Positions 27,790 to 37,269 are shown, counted from the first letter of the stretch. The stretch: 64,000 nt of DNA from Maniola hyperantus (GCF_902806685.2 NC_048557.2:10053554-10117553); one strand, 5' to 3'. The notes: generated from the letters alone by a model not told the origin. Translations and numbers: made by a program.

Positions 27790-27912
27790 TATTACCTCAC
27801 TCTTATAATGCGATGGGACGGCAATCCGACGTGACCGGAGAGAGATCAGGCGCAGAACTAACAGTCATACGTGCTGAGAGCACGTAAGGTGCTATGGGTT
27901 GATGATGATGAA
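27790..27912 (+). repeat. Retroelement tail ending in (GAT)n
   Basis: GCAATCCGACGTGACCGGAG, AGAGATCAGGCGCAGAACTA, CACGTAAGGTGCTATGGGTT and GATGATGATGA. The tail is like SINE-E and RTE ends; family not determined. Confidence 0.45.
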
Positions 27913-28257
27913 TTTCTAAATAAGTTCTGGTAGTAGGCTTCTGCCATAGCTCAGTTTACCTGCCACCCTACCGAAAAAACGATTTTAGCGCTCCGGTATG
28001 ATCCAATTAAGGTTGCCGGCTTAACAGCCGCACTCAGAGACGCTTAATCGTTACTTAAGTTTAGTTAAAACGAGACAGCTATTATCTCTCACATAAATCT
28101 GTATCGTTTTAACTCAGTTTTAACTAACGATTAGTGACTCTGAGTGCGGCTGTAAGCCAAAACAGACTCTTTCAGGTTAGCTTACTCCGAATTTATATTA
28201 CATCATCACTTAGTACCAGGTGACATCGCAGTCAAAGGCTACCTTATATGTGAAAAA
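27913..28257 (+). mobile_element. SINE-D (old), head missing, split by a MITE
   Basis: TTCTGGTAGTAGGCTTCTGC to TTTAGCGCTCCGGTATGATC before the MITE, TTTCAGGTTAGCTTACTCCG to GTCAAAGGCTACCTTATATG after it. Heavily substituted. Confidence 0.6.
28018..28158. mobile_element. Fold-back MITE AA inside SINE-D
   Basis: GGCTTAACAGCCGCACTCAG and its complement (CTGAGTGCGGCTGTAAGCC) are the ends; inner arms ATCGTTACTTAAGTTTAGTT and ACTCAGTTTTAACTAACGAT also pair. 141 bp. A partial relative is at 62637-62730. Confidence 0.75.
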
Positions 28258-28284
28258 AAGAAGTCTAAAACACCGGAAAACTTA

Positions 28285-28395
28285 AAATAGCTATCTGCAT
28301 GCCAAATTTCAACCCGATCCGTCCAATAGTTTGAGCTGTGCGTTGATAGATCAGTCAGTCAGTCAGTCAGTCACCTTTTCCTTTTATGTATTAAG
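28285..28395 (-). mobile_element. Helitron group A, 5' half
   Basis: ATAGCTATCTGCATGCCAAA to GTGCGTTGATAGATCAGTCA, GTCA array, CCTTTTCCTTTTATGTATTA. The CTAG end is missing. Confidence 0.75.
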
Positions 28396-28399
28396 ATTA

Positions 28400-28794
28400 T
28401 ATTTAATTGTAATAGTTTTTAGTAGTTGATAGTTAAAGTATTTAATAGTTTTAAGGTTGTTGGAAAGTAAATACCAACAGGTTACAGGAAATGTCGATTT
28501 AAAAAAAAAAAAAAACATATATGTATAGGTACATCCCTATACGACAAAGAAAATCCGTTCAAAGGAAAGGAATTTACGCAAACATAGGCTCGGCACAATC
28601 TCACGTTGTTATGCATGTAATGAGGCCACCAGTTCCTACTAGTGGTGGGCCACGTTTTCGACTTGAACCAAAATCGCAAAATCGACGACAATAATAAATG
28701 ACTTTCTCCCACTTGCTCGAAAATGGCATCATTATTAAACAAGTAAATTAAAATCCTGACTGCTGTTTGCACTGCATCTTTTTCAGCCCGACAT
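28400..28794. other. Unassigned stretch
   Basis: Contains an A tract at 28501-28514. The small reverse-strand ORF here is low-complexity. Confidence 0.2.
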
Positions 28795-29107
28795 TAAAGC
28801 ACTTAAAATCCGCCATTTTGATTTCTAAGAATTTTATGTACGCAGTGACGAATCTAATGACGTATCATTTATCAAAATTGGTTTAGCCACTAAGTACTTA
28901 CGATAGATAACAAATACTTAGTATTTTTAATTTTTGAAGTAAGATAAATATAGCAAGTGGTGTATCATATGAAAGGGCTTTTCTTGTGTGCTAAAACAGA
29001 TTTTTATTTATTTTTAATTTAACGTGCAAAATGTCGTAAAATATAAATCAGAGAGATTATTAAAAACATAAGTATATCCACGCGGACGAAGTCGTTAGCA
29101 TTAGCTT
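28795..29107 (-). repeat. Element G/G2 middle part and Helitron 3' scrap
   Basis: 28800-29045 reversed resembles G2 then G (AAATCCGCCATTTTGATTTC; AGTGGTGTATCATATGAAAG; CTAAAACAGATTTTTATTTA). 29070-29107 is a Helitron end (TATCCACGCGGACGAAGTCG) without CTAG. Confidence 0.5.
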
Positions 29108-29209
29108 TTTGATATTTTTGTATGATATAATCGTATGATGAGCTTAATTACTCGATTAACAATACTTTAATCGACTCAAGCATCGACTATTCAAACATTA
29201 AAATTAGAC

Positions 29210-29860
29210 ATCACTAGATGGTTTCGTTTATGTCACGAACATCACATCGTTTCAAAAAGACTTTATGCGTGAACCGTGGATAAAGCTATCCATTCCACGC
29301 ATTCCTGCATGCAAAGGCTTAGAAATCTTTAGCAAACTGAAAAGACTCAATTAGAGAACAAAAATCGCACTATACTGTAAGGAAAAAGTTAGTATAGCGC
29401 TCTCTCTCTCTCTGTTACGTAATCCCATACAAATGACAGAGACAAAATCCCAATGGAAGTTGATCATTTTGAGACACCAACCAATCACAAACATGGTTTC
29501 AAAAAACATTTGAAATTCAATTCGAAACCATAGTTTCTTTTGTGGTTGGTTGGTATGGTTAATGCCCACTGAGATTTTTGTCTCTGTCATTTGTATGGGA
29601 TTACGTAAAAGAGAGAGTGCTATACTACCTTCTTTCCGTGGATTGGGTATAGACATCACTAGCTAACACGGAAATGGTTTCGTTCATGTCACGAACATCA
29701 CATCGTTTCAAAAAGACTTTTTGGGTGAACCGTGGATAAAGCCGTTCATTCCACGCATTCCTGCATGCAAAGGCTTAGAAATCGTTAGCAAACTGTAAAG
29801 GGAACTTTTAATGAGCCATTTAGGCACGCTTAATTAGAGAACGAAAATCGCACTAGTTTA
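29210..29860 (+). repeat. Direct duplication around a MITE
   Basis: TAGACATCACTAG, ATCACATCGTTTCAAAAAGA, CACGCATTCCTGCATGCAAA and AATCGCACTA appear in order at 29210-29374 and again at 29653-29860. The second copy is longer (extra TTAATGAGCCATTTAGGCAC). A MITE lies between. Confidence 0.7.
29381..29637. mobile_element. MITE with about 60-bp TIRs
   Basis: GGAAAAAGTTAGTATAGCGC, CTCTCTC, TTACGTAATCCCATACAAAT and GACAGAGACAAAATC at the left match the reverse of the right arm (GATTTTTGTCTCTGTCATTT, TGCTATACTACCTTCTTTCC). 257 bp. The 102-codon reverse ORF is inside its arms and is not a gene. Confidence 0.75.
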
Positions 29861-29971
29861 TACCAACGTTTGAAGTGCCGACCTCACCGTATGTAGAGGG
29901 CAAAATACGAGCAAAATGTTAGAGTTAGTGAAAACTTTTTTGAACGAATGAGGTAGGTGAGCCAGTAAGTA

Positions 29972-30256
29972 CCCGTAGTACAAGATTTTACGTCTCTCCA
30001 AACCAAACCAAATTCGAGAGTCGAAAAACTTCCGCGTTACAGTAAAATGGACCTAAACAGCCTTGAATTGAAGTCAAATATTCAATGCCACTGATTTTAA
30101 TTACGCAATGTTTCCGCTTGGAGCGCTGGCTGTAGAAGTGTAGACAAACTTGAGCTTTAAAACAAGGCGATTAAGATCCAGTTTACTGTAACGCGGAAGT
30201 ATTTCGACTCTCGAATTTGGTTTGGTTTGGTGAGACGTAAAATCTTGTACTACGGG
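29972..30256. mobile_element. Mariner-like MITE, 285 bp
   Basis: CCCGTAGTACAAGATTTTAC at the left and its complement at the right, continuing inward for about 75 bp (CCAAACCAAACCAAATTC; ACTTCCGCGTTACAGTAAA). TA flanks both sides (29970-29971, 30257-30258), as for Tc1/mariner. Same length as the copy at 60125. Confidence 0.82.
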
Positions 30257-30307
30257 TACAGTATGCTTAGTAGTGATGTAACGATTAACGAATGTCATAT
30301 TTTGGAC

Positions 30308-30378
30308 ATTGGACGCGAATGCGAATGCGAATGCGAATATCTGCTGCCAACATTCGCTAATGCGAATACAAATGCGAA
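30308..30378 (+). repeat. (GCGAAT)n microsatellite, two runs
   Basis: GCGAATGCGAATGCGAATGC at 30310 and a looser run near 30352-30376, separated by TCTGCTGCCAACATT. Confidence 0.7.
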
Positions 30379-30738
30379 TATTCAGTTTTTGTTTAAATTT
30401 GGCGCCATTTGTCTATGGCTTGGTGACCTTGGCGGCAATCCCGTTACCAAAATGATAAAGAGACACCTGCACTCGCACCTGTAAGTGCGAGCGAAACAGA
30501 CAGATAACTCGACGACTCAGTTTAAAATGCGTCGACTGTAGTAATACGTTGGCACCCTAGAAAAAGAGGTTAACAGGCAGACACATTGGGGTGCCAGCCA
30601 GGTAACCTCAAAGTGTACCTGGGTGCTGCTGGTCCCTTTTGGATGCGTCCGAGGGAAAGAGCAGTATTCGGGCCGGTGCATCTCGGTAACATGGCTAAAC
30701 TCATTTCCCAATGATAAAAAAGGTAGACACTTTCGTAT
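30379..30738. other. Unassigned stretch
   Basis: Moderately GC-rich around 30590-30680. Short ORFs on both strands (64 and 84 codons) show no known domain. Confidence 0.25.
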
Positions 30739-30873
30739 AATAACAATAAATAAAAATCTATTTTATTCGTATAAACTTTTACAAGTACTTACGAATAGTC
30801 GGATGCATCTACCACTGGTTCGGAATGCCTTTCCTACCGAGAAGAACCAGCAAGAAACTCGGCGGTTGCAATG
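30739..30873 (-). repeat. Jockey/CR1-like LINE 3' UTR
   Basis: AATCTATTTTATTCGTATAA, CTTTTACAAGTACTTACGAA, CGGAATGCCTTTCCTACCGA, GAAACTCGGCGGTTGCAA: the reverse of the UTR at 24830-25000. Confidence 0.75.
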
Positions 30874-30991
30874 TTAGTAGGTATAGATTTTTACTATGAA
30901 ACTTCCAGACGATTCATATCGATCCCGCTAAAAATGTAAAATACGCCGCATCTAGGCAATTATTTTTGAGCGACTAGATAATAATAGAAAT

Positions 30992-31438
30992 GAGCGTGTT
31001 GCCAGTGATGACATATGGATCCGAGACATGGTCGCTAACTATGGGCCTCATAAGAAAGCTCAGAGTCACTAAGCGGGCGATGGAGAGAGCTATGTGCGGA
31101 GTTTCTCTACGTGATCAAATGAGGAAATGAGCAGATCCGTAGGAGAACTAGAGTAACCGACATAGCTCAACGGGTTGCGAAGCTTAAGTGGCAATGGGCA
31201 GGGCAGATAGTTCGTACAAACGATAGACGTTGGGGCCCCAAGGTGCTGGAATGGCGACCTTGCACCGGAAGACGCAGTGTTTGAAGACCCCCACTAGGTG
31301 GACGGACGACATCAGACGAGTCGCAGGGAGCCGCTGGATTCATGCTGCGCAAGACTGTGGCGTGTGGAAGACCCTACAAGAGACCTATGTCCAGCAGTGG
31401 ATGTCTATCGGTTGATGATGATGATGATGATGATGATG
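30992..31438 (+). mobile_element. RTE-like LINE, C-terminal remnant with TSD
   Basis: Encodes SVLPVMTYGSETWSLTM, LIRKLRVTKRAMERAMCGVS and, after frameshifts, TRWTDDIRRVAGSRW and WIHAAQDCGVWKTLQE before the (GAT)n tail. The flanks AGATAATAATAGAAAT (30976-30991) and AGATAGTAATAGATAT (31439-31454) are a 16-bp duplication with two changes. A 5'-truncated copy of ORF2's end. Confidence 0.82.
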
Positions 31439-31469
31439 AGATAGTAATAGATATAAAAGAATCGACAGA

Positions 31470-31545
31470 TTCGCGTCGTAGACGCTCCCGCATCGCGTCC
31501 CGCATCCGTGCGTAACGCGCAGGTGTGGGTGTAGCTTTGAAGTGG
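31470..31545 (-). repeat. Repeat Z, partial
   Basis: The reverse strand reads AAGCTACACCCACACCTGCG, then GGATGCGGGACGCGATGCGG. The same start occurs at 32612 and 43250. Confidence 0.55.
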
Positions 31546-31836
31546 ACGATAGGAAAACAACACAGGCTGGTAGACAGACAGACAGACATTTAATAATAGT
31601 AGTATATAATTGTATCATCTGAAACTTCCAGGCGGTTTGTATCGATTCCGCTAAAAATGTAAAACACGCCGCACCTAGGCAATTATTTTTGAGAGACTAG
31701 ATAGTATAATGGCGGTCGTCGTCACGTCAACGGTAATACCATTTTGTTGACAGGTTTTTTTATTACGCAAGGCAATTTCTGAAACTTTTCGTATTTCTTT
31801 CTAACTAGGGTAAAATTTACTTTATAATTATTTAAG

Positions 31837-32141
31837 AAGCGGTTATACCCTAGTGGTTAAGACGTCGACTTTCTATTCAAAAGGTCGAGGGTTCGATTCT
31901 GGACACGCACCTCTAACTTTTCGGAGTTATGTGCGTTTTGAGAAATTAAATATCACTTGCTTTAACGGTGAAGGAAAACATCGTGAGGAAACTTGCATGC
32001 CTGAGAGTTCTCCATAGTGTTCTCAAAGGTGTGTGAAGTCTGCCAATCCGCACTTGGCCAGCGTGGTGGACTATGACCAAAACTCATTTTGAGAGGAGAC
32101 CCCGTCCGAGGCCGTCGATAGGTTGATCATGATGATGATGA
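31837..32141 (+). mobile_element. SINE-E, full length
   Basis: Head with CCCTAGTGGTTAAGACGTCG (A box) and GGGTTCGATTCTGG (B box), body TTATGTGCGTTTTGAGAAAT and GGTGAAGGAAAACATCGTGA, end CCGTCGATAGGTTGATCATG and GATGATGAG. Confidence 0.85.
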
Positions 32142-32147
32142 GATATA

Positions 32148-32262
32148 AATACAATGGCGGTCGTCGTCACGTCAACGGTAATACCATTTTGTTGACAGGT
32201 TTTCTATTACGCAAGGTAATTTCTGAAACTTTTCGTATTTTGAACTGGGGTGAAAATTATGA
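32148..32262 (+). repeat. Q repeat copy 3
   Basis: ATGGCGGTCGTCGTCACGTC, AACGGTAATACCATTTTGTT, TTTCTGAAACTTTTCGTATT: nearly the same as the end of copy 2 at 31711-31795. Confidence 0.7.
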
Positions 32263-32469
32263 TTTTACGCCCAATTTACCTATTCTGTTTGCAAATAGCT
32301 TGCATTAAAGACTTTTATAATAATAATAATAATAATCATCATCATCATCATCGTTAAGCGATAGACAACAAAGAGCTTGGGATCGTCGTTGCTTTAACAG
32401 CTTTTATAGTTCTTATAGTGGTTTTAATAACGCGAATTTGTAGCAATAATGAAGTCGGTTAGAAGAATA

Positions 32470-32610
32470 CCCAGCTGAGTTAATTGTCGGCTTCTTCTCA
32501 GACATTTTACCACAATTAATTACATCATTTGTACTGCAAGTTCAACAATTGACAATCAAAAAGTGTACCTATTTTGAACAAATGACTTTGACTTTCACTT
32601 GACTTAACGG
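32470..32610 (+). repeat. LINE 3' UTR, (TTTGAC)n type
   Basis: GGCTTCTTCTCAGACATTTT, GTACCTATTTTGAACAAATG, ACTTTGACTTTCACTTGAC. Diverged. Confidence 0.55.
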
Positions 32611-32611
32611 A

Positions 32612-32765
32612 ATAAAAGCTACGGCCATACCTGCGCGACAATAATGCGGGATGCGGGACGCAAAGCGATAGCGTCCACGACACGAATCTATACGTGCACA
32701 GTGGCACACCTACGCGACAGTGGATGTCGCCTAGGTGTGCAACTGTGCATGGCGCTATTAAATAT
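32612..32765 (+). repeat. Repeat Z
   Basis: AAGCTACGGCCATACCTGCG, CGGGATGCGGGACGC, then inverted blocks GGCACACCTACGCGACAGTG and GTCGCCTAGGTGTGC that can pair. Possibly a MITE. Confidence 0.5.
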
Positions 32766-32869
32766 CATGCTTTCTAGGTGCTTTGGTCACGTCCTCAGCG
32801 ACATCTCCTGTCGTCAACCCTAAGAGGAAACTTCTCCCTCTTGAACATAATAGAATTAATAGATGACAT

Positions 32870-33021
32870 GCTCAGTAGTAAGACGAGTTGGAACGTAATG
32901 GCCTCCTTCTGTGATCACACACCCTCCAAATTTAATGTCTCTAGAACCAGCGGTTTAGGCTATGCGTTGACATATAAGTCAGTCAGTCAGTCAGGACTTT
33001 GAATTTTATATATTATATAGA
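32870..33021 (-). mobile_element. Helitron group A2, 5' half
   Basis: ACCCTCCAAATTTAATGTCT, AGCGGTTTAGGCTATGCGTT, GTCA array, ACTTTGAATTTTATATATTA: the reverse of the A2 start at 24405. Abuts the CTAG of the next Helitron. Confidence 0.75.
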
Positions 33022-33250
33022 CTAGCTGACGCCCGCGACTTCGTCTGCGTGGATTTAGATTTTTGGAAATCCCGTGCGATCTCTTTGATTTTCCGGGAAA
33101 AAAAGTAGCCTATGTCACTCTCCAGGTCCTTAAAATTTAAATAGTTAAAACGTCCTATGAAAAAAATCACGTCAATCCGTTGATCTCTTGCGACGTGATT
33201 GAAGGACAAACCAACAAACAAACACACTTTCCCATTTATAATATGGGTAG
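33022..33250 (-). mobile_element. Helitron group C
   Basis: CTAGCTGACGCCCGCGACTT start, body to AAATCACGTCAATCCGTTGA, CGACGTGATTGAAGGACAAA, CCCATTTATAATATGGGTAG end. Confidence 0.83.
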
Positions 33251-33445
33251 TCATTACGGTGGAAGTGACAGCAATATCAGCGACGTGACACTAACTAAGA
33301 CTTAGCGAGACGTAGCGCGTAGCCCGATTTACATTTTTATCGCGAAATTAATAAACACTGTGGCGGATTCTGTGGGAAAATGGAGCAGAGAGATTGTGTT
33401 TTTAACAATGCCACGCGAAAAAAACCTCGCGAATTTTCAATGGAC
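33245..33445 (-). repeat. Q repeat copy 4 (inverted) and linked block
   Basis: 33245-33362 reversed matches 34905-35030 (TTTCGCGATAAAAATGTAAA; TGTCACGT; ATTGCTGTCACTT). 33390-33445 (TGTGTTTTTAACAATGCCAC, GCGAAAAAAACCTCGCGAAT) matches 34545-34600. Confidence 0.6.
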
Positions 33446-33455
33446 TATGACATAT

Positions 33456-33774
33456 CATCATCATCATCATCATGATCAACCCATAACCGGCTCACTACAG
33501 ACCACGGGTCTCCTCTCAGAGTGAGAAGGGTTTTGGCCATAGTCTACCACGCTGGCCATGTGCGGATTGGTAGACTTCACACACCTTTGAGAACATTATG
33601 GAGAACTCTCAGGCATGCAGGTTTCCTCACAATGTTTTCCTTCACCGATAAAGCAAGTGGTATTTAATTAATTAAAATGCACATAACGAAAAGTTAGAGG
33701 TGCGTGCCGGGATCGAACCCCCGACCTCCGATTAAAAGGCGGACGTCATAACCACTAGGCTATCACAGCTTGGC
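33456..33774 (-). mobile_element. SINE-E, full length with 9-bp TSD
   Basis: (CAT)n start, CCGGCTCACTACAGACCACG, full body, head at the right (GATCGAACCCCCGACCTCCG). ATGACATAT at 33447-33455 and 33775-33783. Confidence 0.88.
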
Positions 33775-33783
33775 ATGACATAT

Positions 33784-33942
33784 AAAGGACTATATTGCGC
33801 ACATGACGGGGTGCCCTGCGTGCCCGACAACCTGCACGAACGAGGAGCTGCACGAGACTACCGACCGAGCTATCGCAGTTGCGGCTTTTTGGGCTGCCCG
33901 TATTTGAGGTGACCGTCGACTCGAGAAGAAGAAGAACGCACT
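33784..33942 (+). mobile_element. LINE end with (AAG)n tail
   Basis: GAGCTATCGCAGTTGCGGCT, TTTTGGGCTGCCCGTATTTG, AGGTGACCGTCGACTCGAGA and AGAAGAAGAA. The same end is at 59935-60030. Only about 150 bp remain. Confidence 0.6.
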
Positions 33943-34049
33943 ATCACGACACGCCAGTTGGTGGTCACATCACTGTTTTCTGAAATGTCACAAACTTGTG
34001 TTTCTCTGATGGAAGGCTTCGACCGTGGCTAGTTACCACCCTATGTCAC
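33943..34049 (+). repeat. Q-linked block resumed, then SINE-D scrap
   Basis: CACTATCACGACACGCCAGT continues the block interrupted at 33446 (compare 34598-34640). 34012-34049 is SINE-D (GAAGGCTTCGACCGTGGCTA). Confidence 0.5.
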
Positions 34050-34165
34050 TCTCCAGGTCTTTAACTATACCCGTGCAAAAAATCAAGTCATGTCGTTGCT
34101 CCGTTGCGTTGTTGATTGACTGTCAAACCAATAAACCAACAAACAGACCCACTTTCGCATTTATG
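34050..34165 (-). mobile_element. Helitron group C, 5' half
   Basis: TATGTCACTCTCCAGGTCTT, CGTGCAAAAAATCAAGTCAT, AACCAATAAACCAACAAACA, CACTTTCGCATTTATGCGAT. The 3' end is missing. Confidence 0.7.
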
Positions 34166-34395
34166 CGATGATACCCGCGACTTCGTCCGCGTGGATTTAG
34201 GTTCTTACAATCTGGTGGGAACTCTTTGGTTTTTCGGAATAAAAAGTAGCCTATGTTCTTTCCCGGGATGCAAGCTATCTCTGTACCAAATTTCATCAAA
34301 ATCGGTTGAACGGATGGACCGTGAAAAGCTAGCAGACAGACAGACAGACACACTTTCGTATTTATAATATTAAGTATGGATATGGATGGATGGAT
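34166..34395 (-). mobile_element. Helitron group B
   Basis: GATGATACCCGCGACTTCGT, GGTGGGAACTCTTTGGTTTT, GTACCAAATTTCATCAAAAT, GACA array, ATTTATAATATTAAGTATGG. The terminal CTA is missing at the left. Confidence 0.8.
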
Positions 34396-34499
34396 GGGTA
34401 GTGATATAGATAATTGCCTATTTAGCCAATGATTTTACAGATTTAATTCTAGTTTCGTAAAGTCCCAATGTAGCTGGCTAAAGGAACAATAAAACGCTA

Positions 34500-34660
34500 T
34501 TGAATTTTATTGCTACTACAAAAATTGACAATTTCAGCAGCGAGATTGTGTTTTCAACAATGCCACGCGAAAAAAAACTCGTGAATTTTTAACGGACTAT
34601 CACGGCAGGCCAGTTGGTGCTCACTTCACTCTGCATTTTATAAACGTCAACTAAAAGTTT
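34500..34660 (+). repeat. Q-linked block, second copy
   Basis: GCAGCGAGATTGTGTTTTCA, ACAATGCCACGCGAAAAAAA and ACGGACTATCACGGCAGGCC match 33384-33445 plus 33943-33990, and show what that block looked like before the SINE and LINE inserted. Confidence 0.65.
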
Positions 34661-34769
34661 AACTAGCTTTCGGTTTACCTATGTTCGCACAAGCAACATG
34701 CCACTGTACAGCTAAAGTCGTTTAGCCGTAAAAACTAGCCAAGTGTGACAACACTATAGTATAGACCAT

Positions 34770-34880
34770 TAGACCAGACCAATTTAGAATTTATGAATTC
34801 CCAAATTGGCCCTGCCGGGAATCGAACCCTGAAACTCCCACTTATAAGACCACGGCGCTCACCACTGCACCAGGAAGATG
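34770..34880 (-). repeat. SINE-D head
   Basis: GACCAGACCAATTTAGAATT, CCGGGAATCGAACCCTGAAA, CACCACTGCACCAGGAAGAT. Only the tRNA-like part and a little of the body. Confidence 0.7.
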
Positions 34881-34904
34881 GAAATGTTAAATGGTAAACA
34901 TTTT

Positions 34905-35030
34905 TCTATACAATTCACCGCAATGTTTACTTTTTTTCGCGATAAAAATGTAAATCGTGGCGTGAAGTTGTAATTACTTAGTGTCACGTTGCCGAGATGT
35001 GGTAGCCATTGCTGTCACTTTGGCCGTAAT
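34905..35030 (+). repeat. Q repeat copy 5
   Basis: CAATGTTTACTTTTTTTCGC, GATAAAAATGTAAATCGTGG, TAGTGTCACGTTGCCGAGAT. Inverted relative to copy 4. Confidence 0.6.
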
Positions 35031-35208
35031 ATACAGTTAAAGATCAAGGTTTTCTTCTGCTAAATTATTTCGTGTTTCAGGTAATTATGAAGATAGCATA
35101 AAAAGGTAAATTATGTTATTAAAGATAACATGGGCCGTGGAAGAAAATTAACAAAATAGGAGTTATTATTTCAATGGTCTTACTAATATAAAATGAATTA
35201 TCAGTATT
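35031..35208. other. Unassigned stretch
   Basis: AT-rich, nothing recognised. Confidence 0.2.
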
Positions 35209-35415
35209 CAGTACCCTTATTATATCAGTACCCGTGTTTGTTTGTTGGTTTGTCCTTCAATCAAGTCGCAACGGTGCAACGGATTGACGTGGTTTTTTGC
35301 ATGGGTATAGATAAAGACCTACTAAAGGCTACTTTTTATCCCGGAAAATCAAAGAGTTCCCACGGGATTTTTAAAAACCTAATTCCACGCGGACGAAGTC
35401 GCGGGCATCAGCTAG
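35209..35415 (+). mobile_element. Helitron group C, full copy
   Basis: TCAGTACCCTTATTATATCA start (with a repeated CAGTACCCG), GTTTGTTTGTTGGTTTG array, full body, CGCGGAC/GTCGCG hairpin, CTAG. Confidence 0.88.
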
Positions 35416-35496
35416 TTGACAAATAAAATCGTCAAATTTATATTATTACTATTATAATGCTCGTGACTTTTAAAATTAAATTGATTATAGATACTA

Positions 35497-35702
35497 CTAG
35501 ATAATGCGGTTGTGGATTTAGGTTTTTAAAAATACCGTGGAAACTATTTGATTTTGTGGGACAAAAAGAAACACATGGGTTTCTTTTTACGGTTCACAAG
35601 ATACAAGCTGTAACTTTTTGCCAAAATTGGTTAAATAGATGGTCCGTGAAAGGCTAGCAGACAAACAGATGGACTCGCTTTCGCATTTTTAATATTAGCA
35701 TA
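35497..35702 (-). mobile_element. Degenerate Helitron group B
   Basis: CTAGATAATGCGGTTGTGGA start with the hairpin deleted, ATGGTCCGTGAAAGGCTAGC, GACTCGCTTTCGCATTTTTA. Old copy. Confidence 0.7.
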
Positions 35703-35744
35703 ATATATGGCGAGCTTCAAAATTGTTCTCACATGGATTCACTG

Positions 35745-35900
35745 AAGGTTTATTTATGTAGCGACAAAAATATGTTACGCTTCGTAATTAGCCGGTGTCA
35801 CAGTGAACAGATAGCGAGCGTCACGTCAACAGTAATACCTGTACAATTTCGTTGACACTTTTATTATACGCTGTAATTTGCACTGAAATCGTAGCGTGAC
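35745..35900 (+). repeat. Q repeat copy 6
   Basis: TTACGCTTCGTAATTAGCCG, GTGTCACAGTGAACAGATAG, ACGTCAACAGTAATACCTGT, TTTATTATACGCTGTAATTT. Confidence 0.7.
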
Positions 35901-35916
35901 TTTTTTAAAATTTCTG

Positions 35917-36010
35917 ATACAAGCCCTTAACTGCGATTTCACCTGTGAGTGATTGATTATGCAGTATATAATCATAATCAATCACTCACGGGTGAGATCT
36001 TGAGTGATTG
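35917..36010 (-). repeat. SINE-D tail scrap with 17-bp hairpin
   Basis: GATACAAGCCCTTAACTGCG is a SINE-D tail reversed. GTGAGTGATTGATTATG (35945-35961) pairs perfectly with 35973-35989 around an 11-nt loop, suggesting two inverted tail pieces. Confidence 0.55.
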
Positions 36011-36448
36011 CACTTTGTATGCTTTGTGTCATAATATTTTTTTGAGTTAAGCAATATCTTTTGAGACAGCATGTAAATTGTAAAAATAAAAAAAACTGTA
36101 ATGCCGCATAATTTTACATAGTAAAGTATTTTTGGACACTTTAGGATTGATATTTGCTGAGATAAAGTATCAGCTACGGAAATAAATATAAATAAAATTA
36201 ATTCAATTAAGTTTTGTTTTATTTTGGACTTAAATCTCAAATTCTAGGCGATTCATGAAAAAAAAACGTTAATGTTCAAATATCTCGAAGACTATCGATT
36301 TCCACCCATACGTGTATAGGACAAAATTTGTTGCATTTTAGATTTCCTATCATGTCCTGCACGGAATACGTCGAGCTACCAGTAACCCTGTATATAGTAA
36401 GATTATTAAGTAGTAACTTTGATTATTATCACTTTTTAGTGCTGTAGA
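36011..36448. other. Unassigned stretch
   Basis: AT-rich. A reverse 84-codon ORF (35986-36240) is hydrophobic but starts inside a repeat, so I do not call it. Confidence 0.2.
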
Positions 36449-37140
36449 CAATAACAATTCCAGTTCAAAACTCATAACAATGTTTATTTATTTCGCGATA
36501 AAAATATGAAACAGCCCTCGCTTCGTAATTAGCTGGTGTCACGGTGAATAGTTAGCGGACGGGCGTCACGTCAACAGTAATACCTGTACAATTTCACTGA
36601 CACTTTTATTATACGCTGTAATTTGCGGTGGCAAAGCTAAAGCGTGAATTTTTACTTGTCTCTAACTTTTTGGAGTTATGTACGTTTTAAGCAAATTCGC
36701 ATATGTGAGAGTTCCATAACGTGCTCGAAGGTGTGTGAAGTCTGTTGATTCGCACTGGGCAAGCGTGACTAACTATGGCCTAAACCTTTCTCGTTCTGGA
36801 ACGAGACCCGTACTCAGTAGTAGGCGATGGTTTGATCATGATGATGATAAAAGAAGAACAGTTAGCAAAATTACTATTTTAACAATGTGTTGTCTTGTGA
36901 TTTAACGATAAAGTGAAATTTACATATTTTCATGTTTGCGTTCTGTTGACAATAATAATCCCAGTTCAAAGCTCATACCAGTGTTTGTTTATTTCACGGT
37001 AAAAATATAAAACAGCCCGCGCATCGTAATTAGCTGGTGTCACGGTGAATAGTTAGCGGACGGGCGTCACGTCAACAGTAATACCTGTACAATTTCATTG
37101 TCAATTTTGTTACGTGCTGGTTATTTGCAAAAACATCACG
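36449..37140 (+). repeat. Q repeat copies 7 and 8 in tandem
   Basis: ACAATAACAATTCCAGTTCA at 36449 and ACAATAATAATCCCAGTTCA at 36949 start two units 500 bp apart. Both contain CGTAATTAGCTGGTGTCACG, GTGAATAGTTAGCGGACGGG and GTCACGTCAACAGTAATACC. A SINE-E fragment sits in the first unit. Confidence 0.75.
36658..36849 (+). mobile_element. SINE-E, head missing
   Basis: CTAACTTTTTGGAGTTATGT, GGTGTGTGAAGTCTGTTGAT, ACGAGACCCGTACTCAGTAG, TTTGATCATGATGATGATA. Confidence 0.75.
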
Positions 37141-37269
37141 CAATGTGTTGTGTGTTGTCAATTTGTTTGACAATATTAATTTTCATTGAGTTTACAACAG
37201 TTTTAACGCTTGTTCACGTAGTAAAAAACATTTTAAACTGACTGTGCCCGCAAATGTTCGTACGTGAAC

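Larger units (their letters stand above)
30891..31800 (+). repeat. Q repeat copies 1 and 2 with a LINE inserted
   Basis: Copy 1 (30891-30991) has GAAACTTCCAGACGATTCAT and CGCTAAAAATGTAAAATACG. Copy 2 (31616-31800) has the same start, then GGTCGTCGTCACGTCAACGG and ACCATTTTGTTGACAGG. An RTE-like LINE splits copy 1. See the cluster finding for the other copies. Confidence 0.65.
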
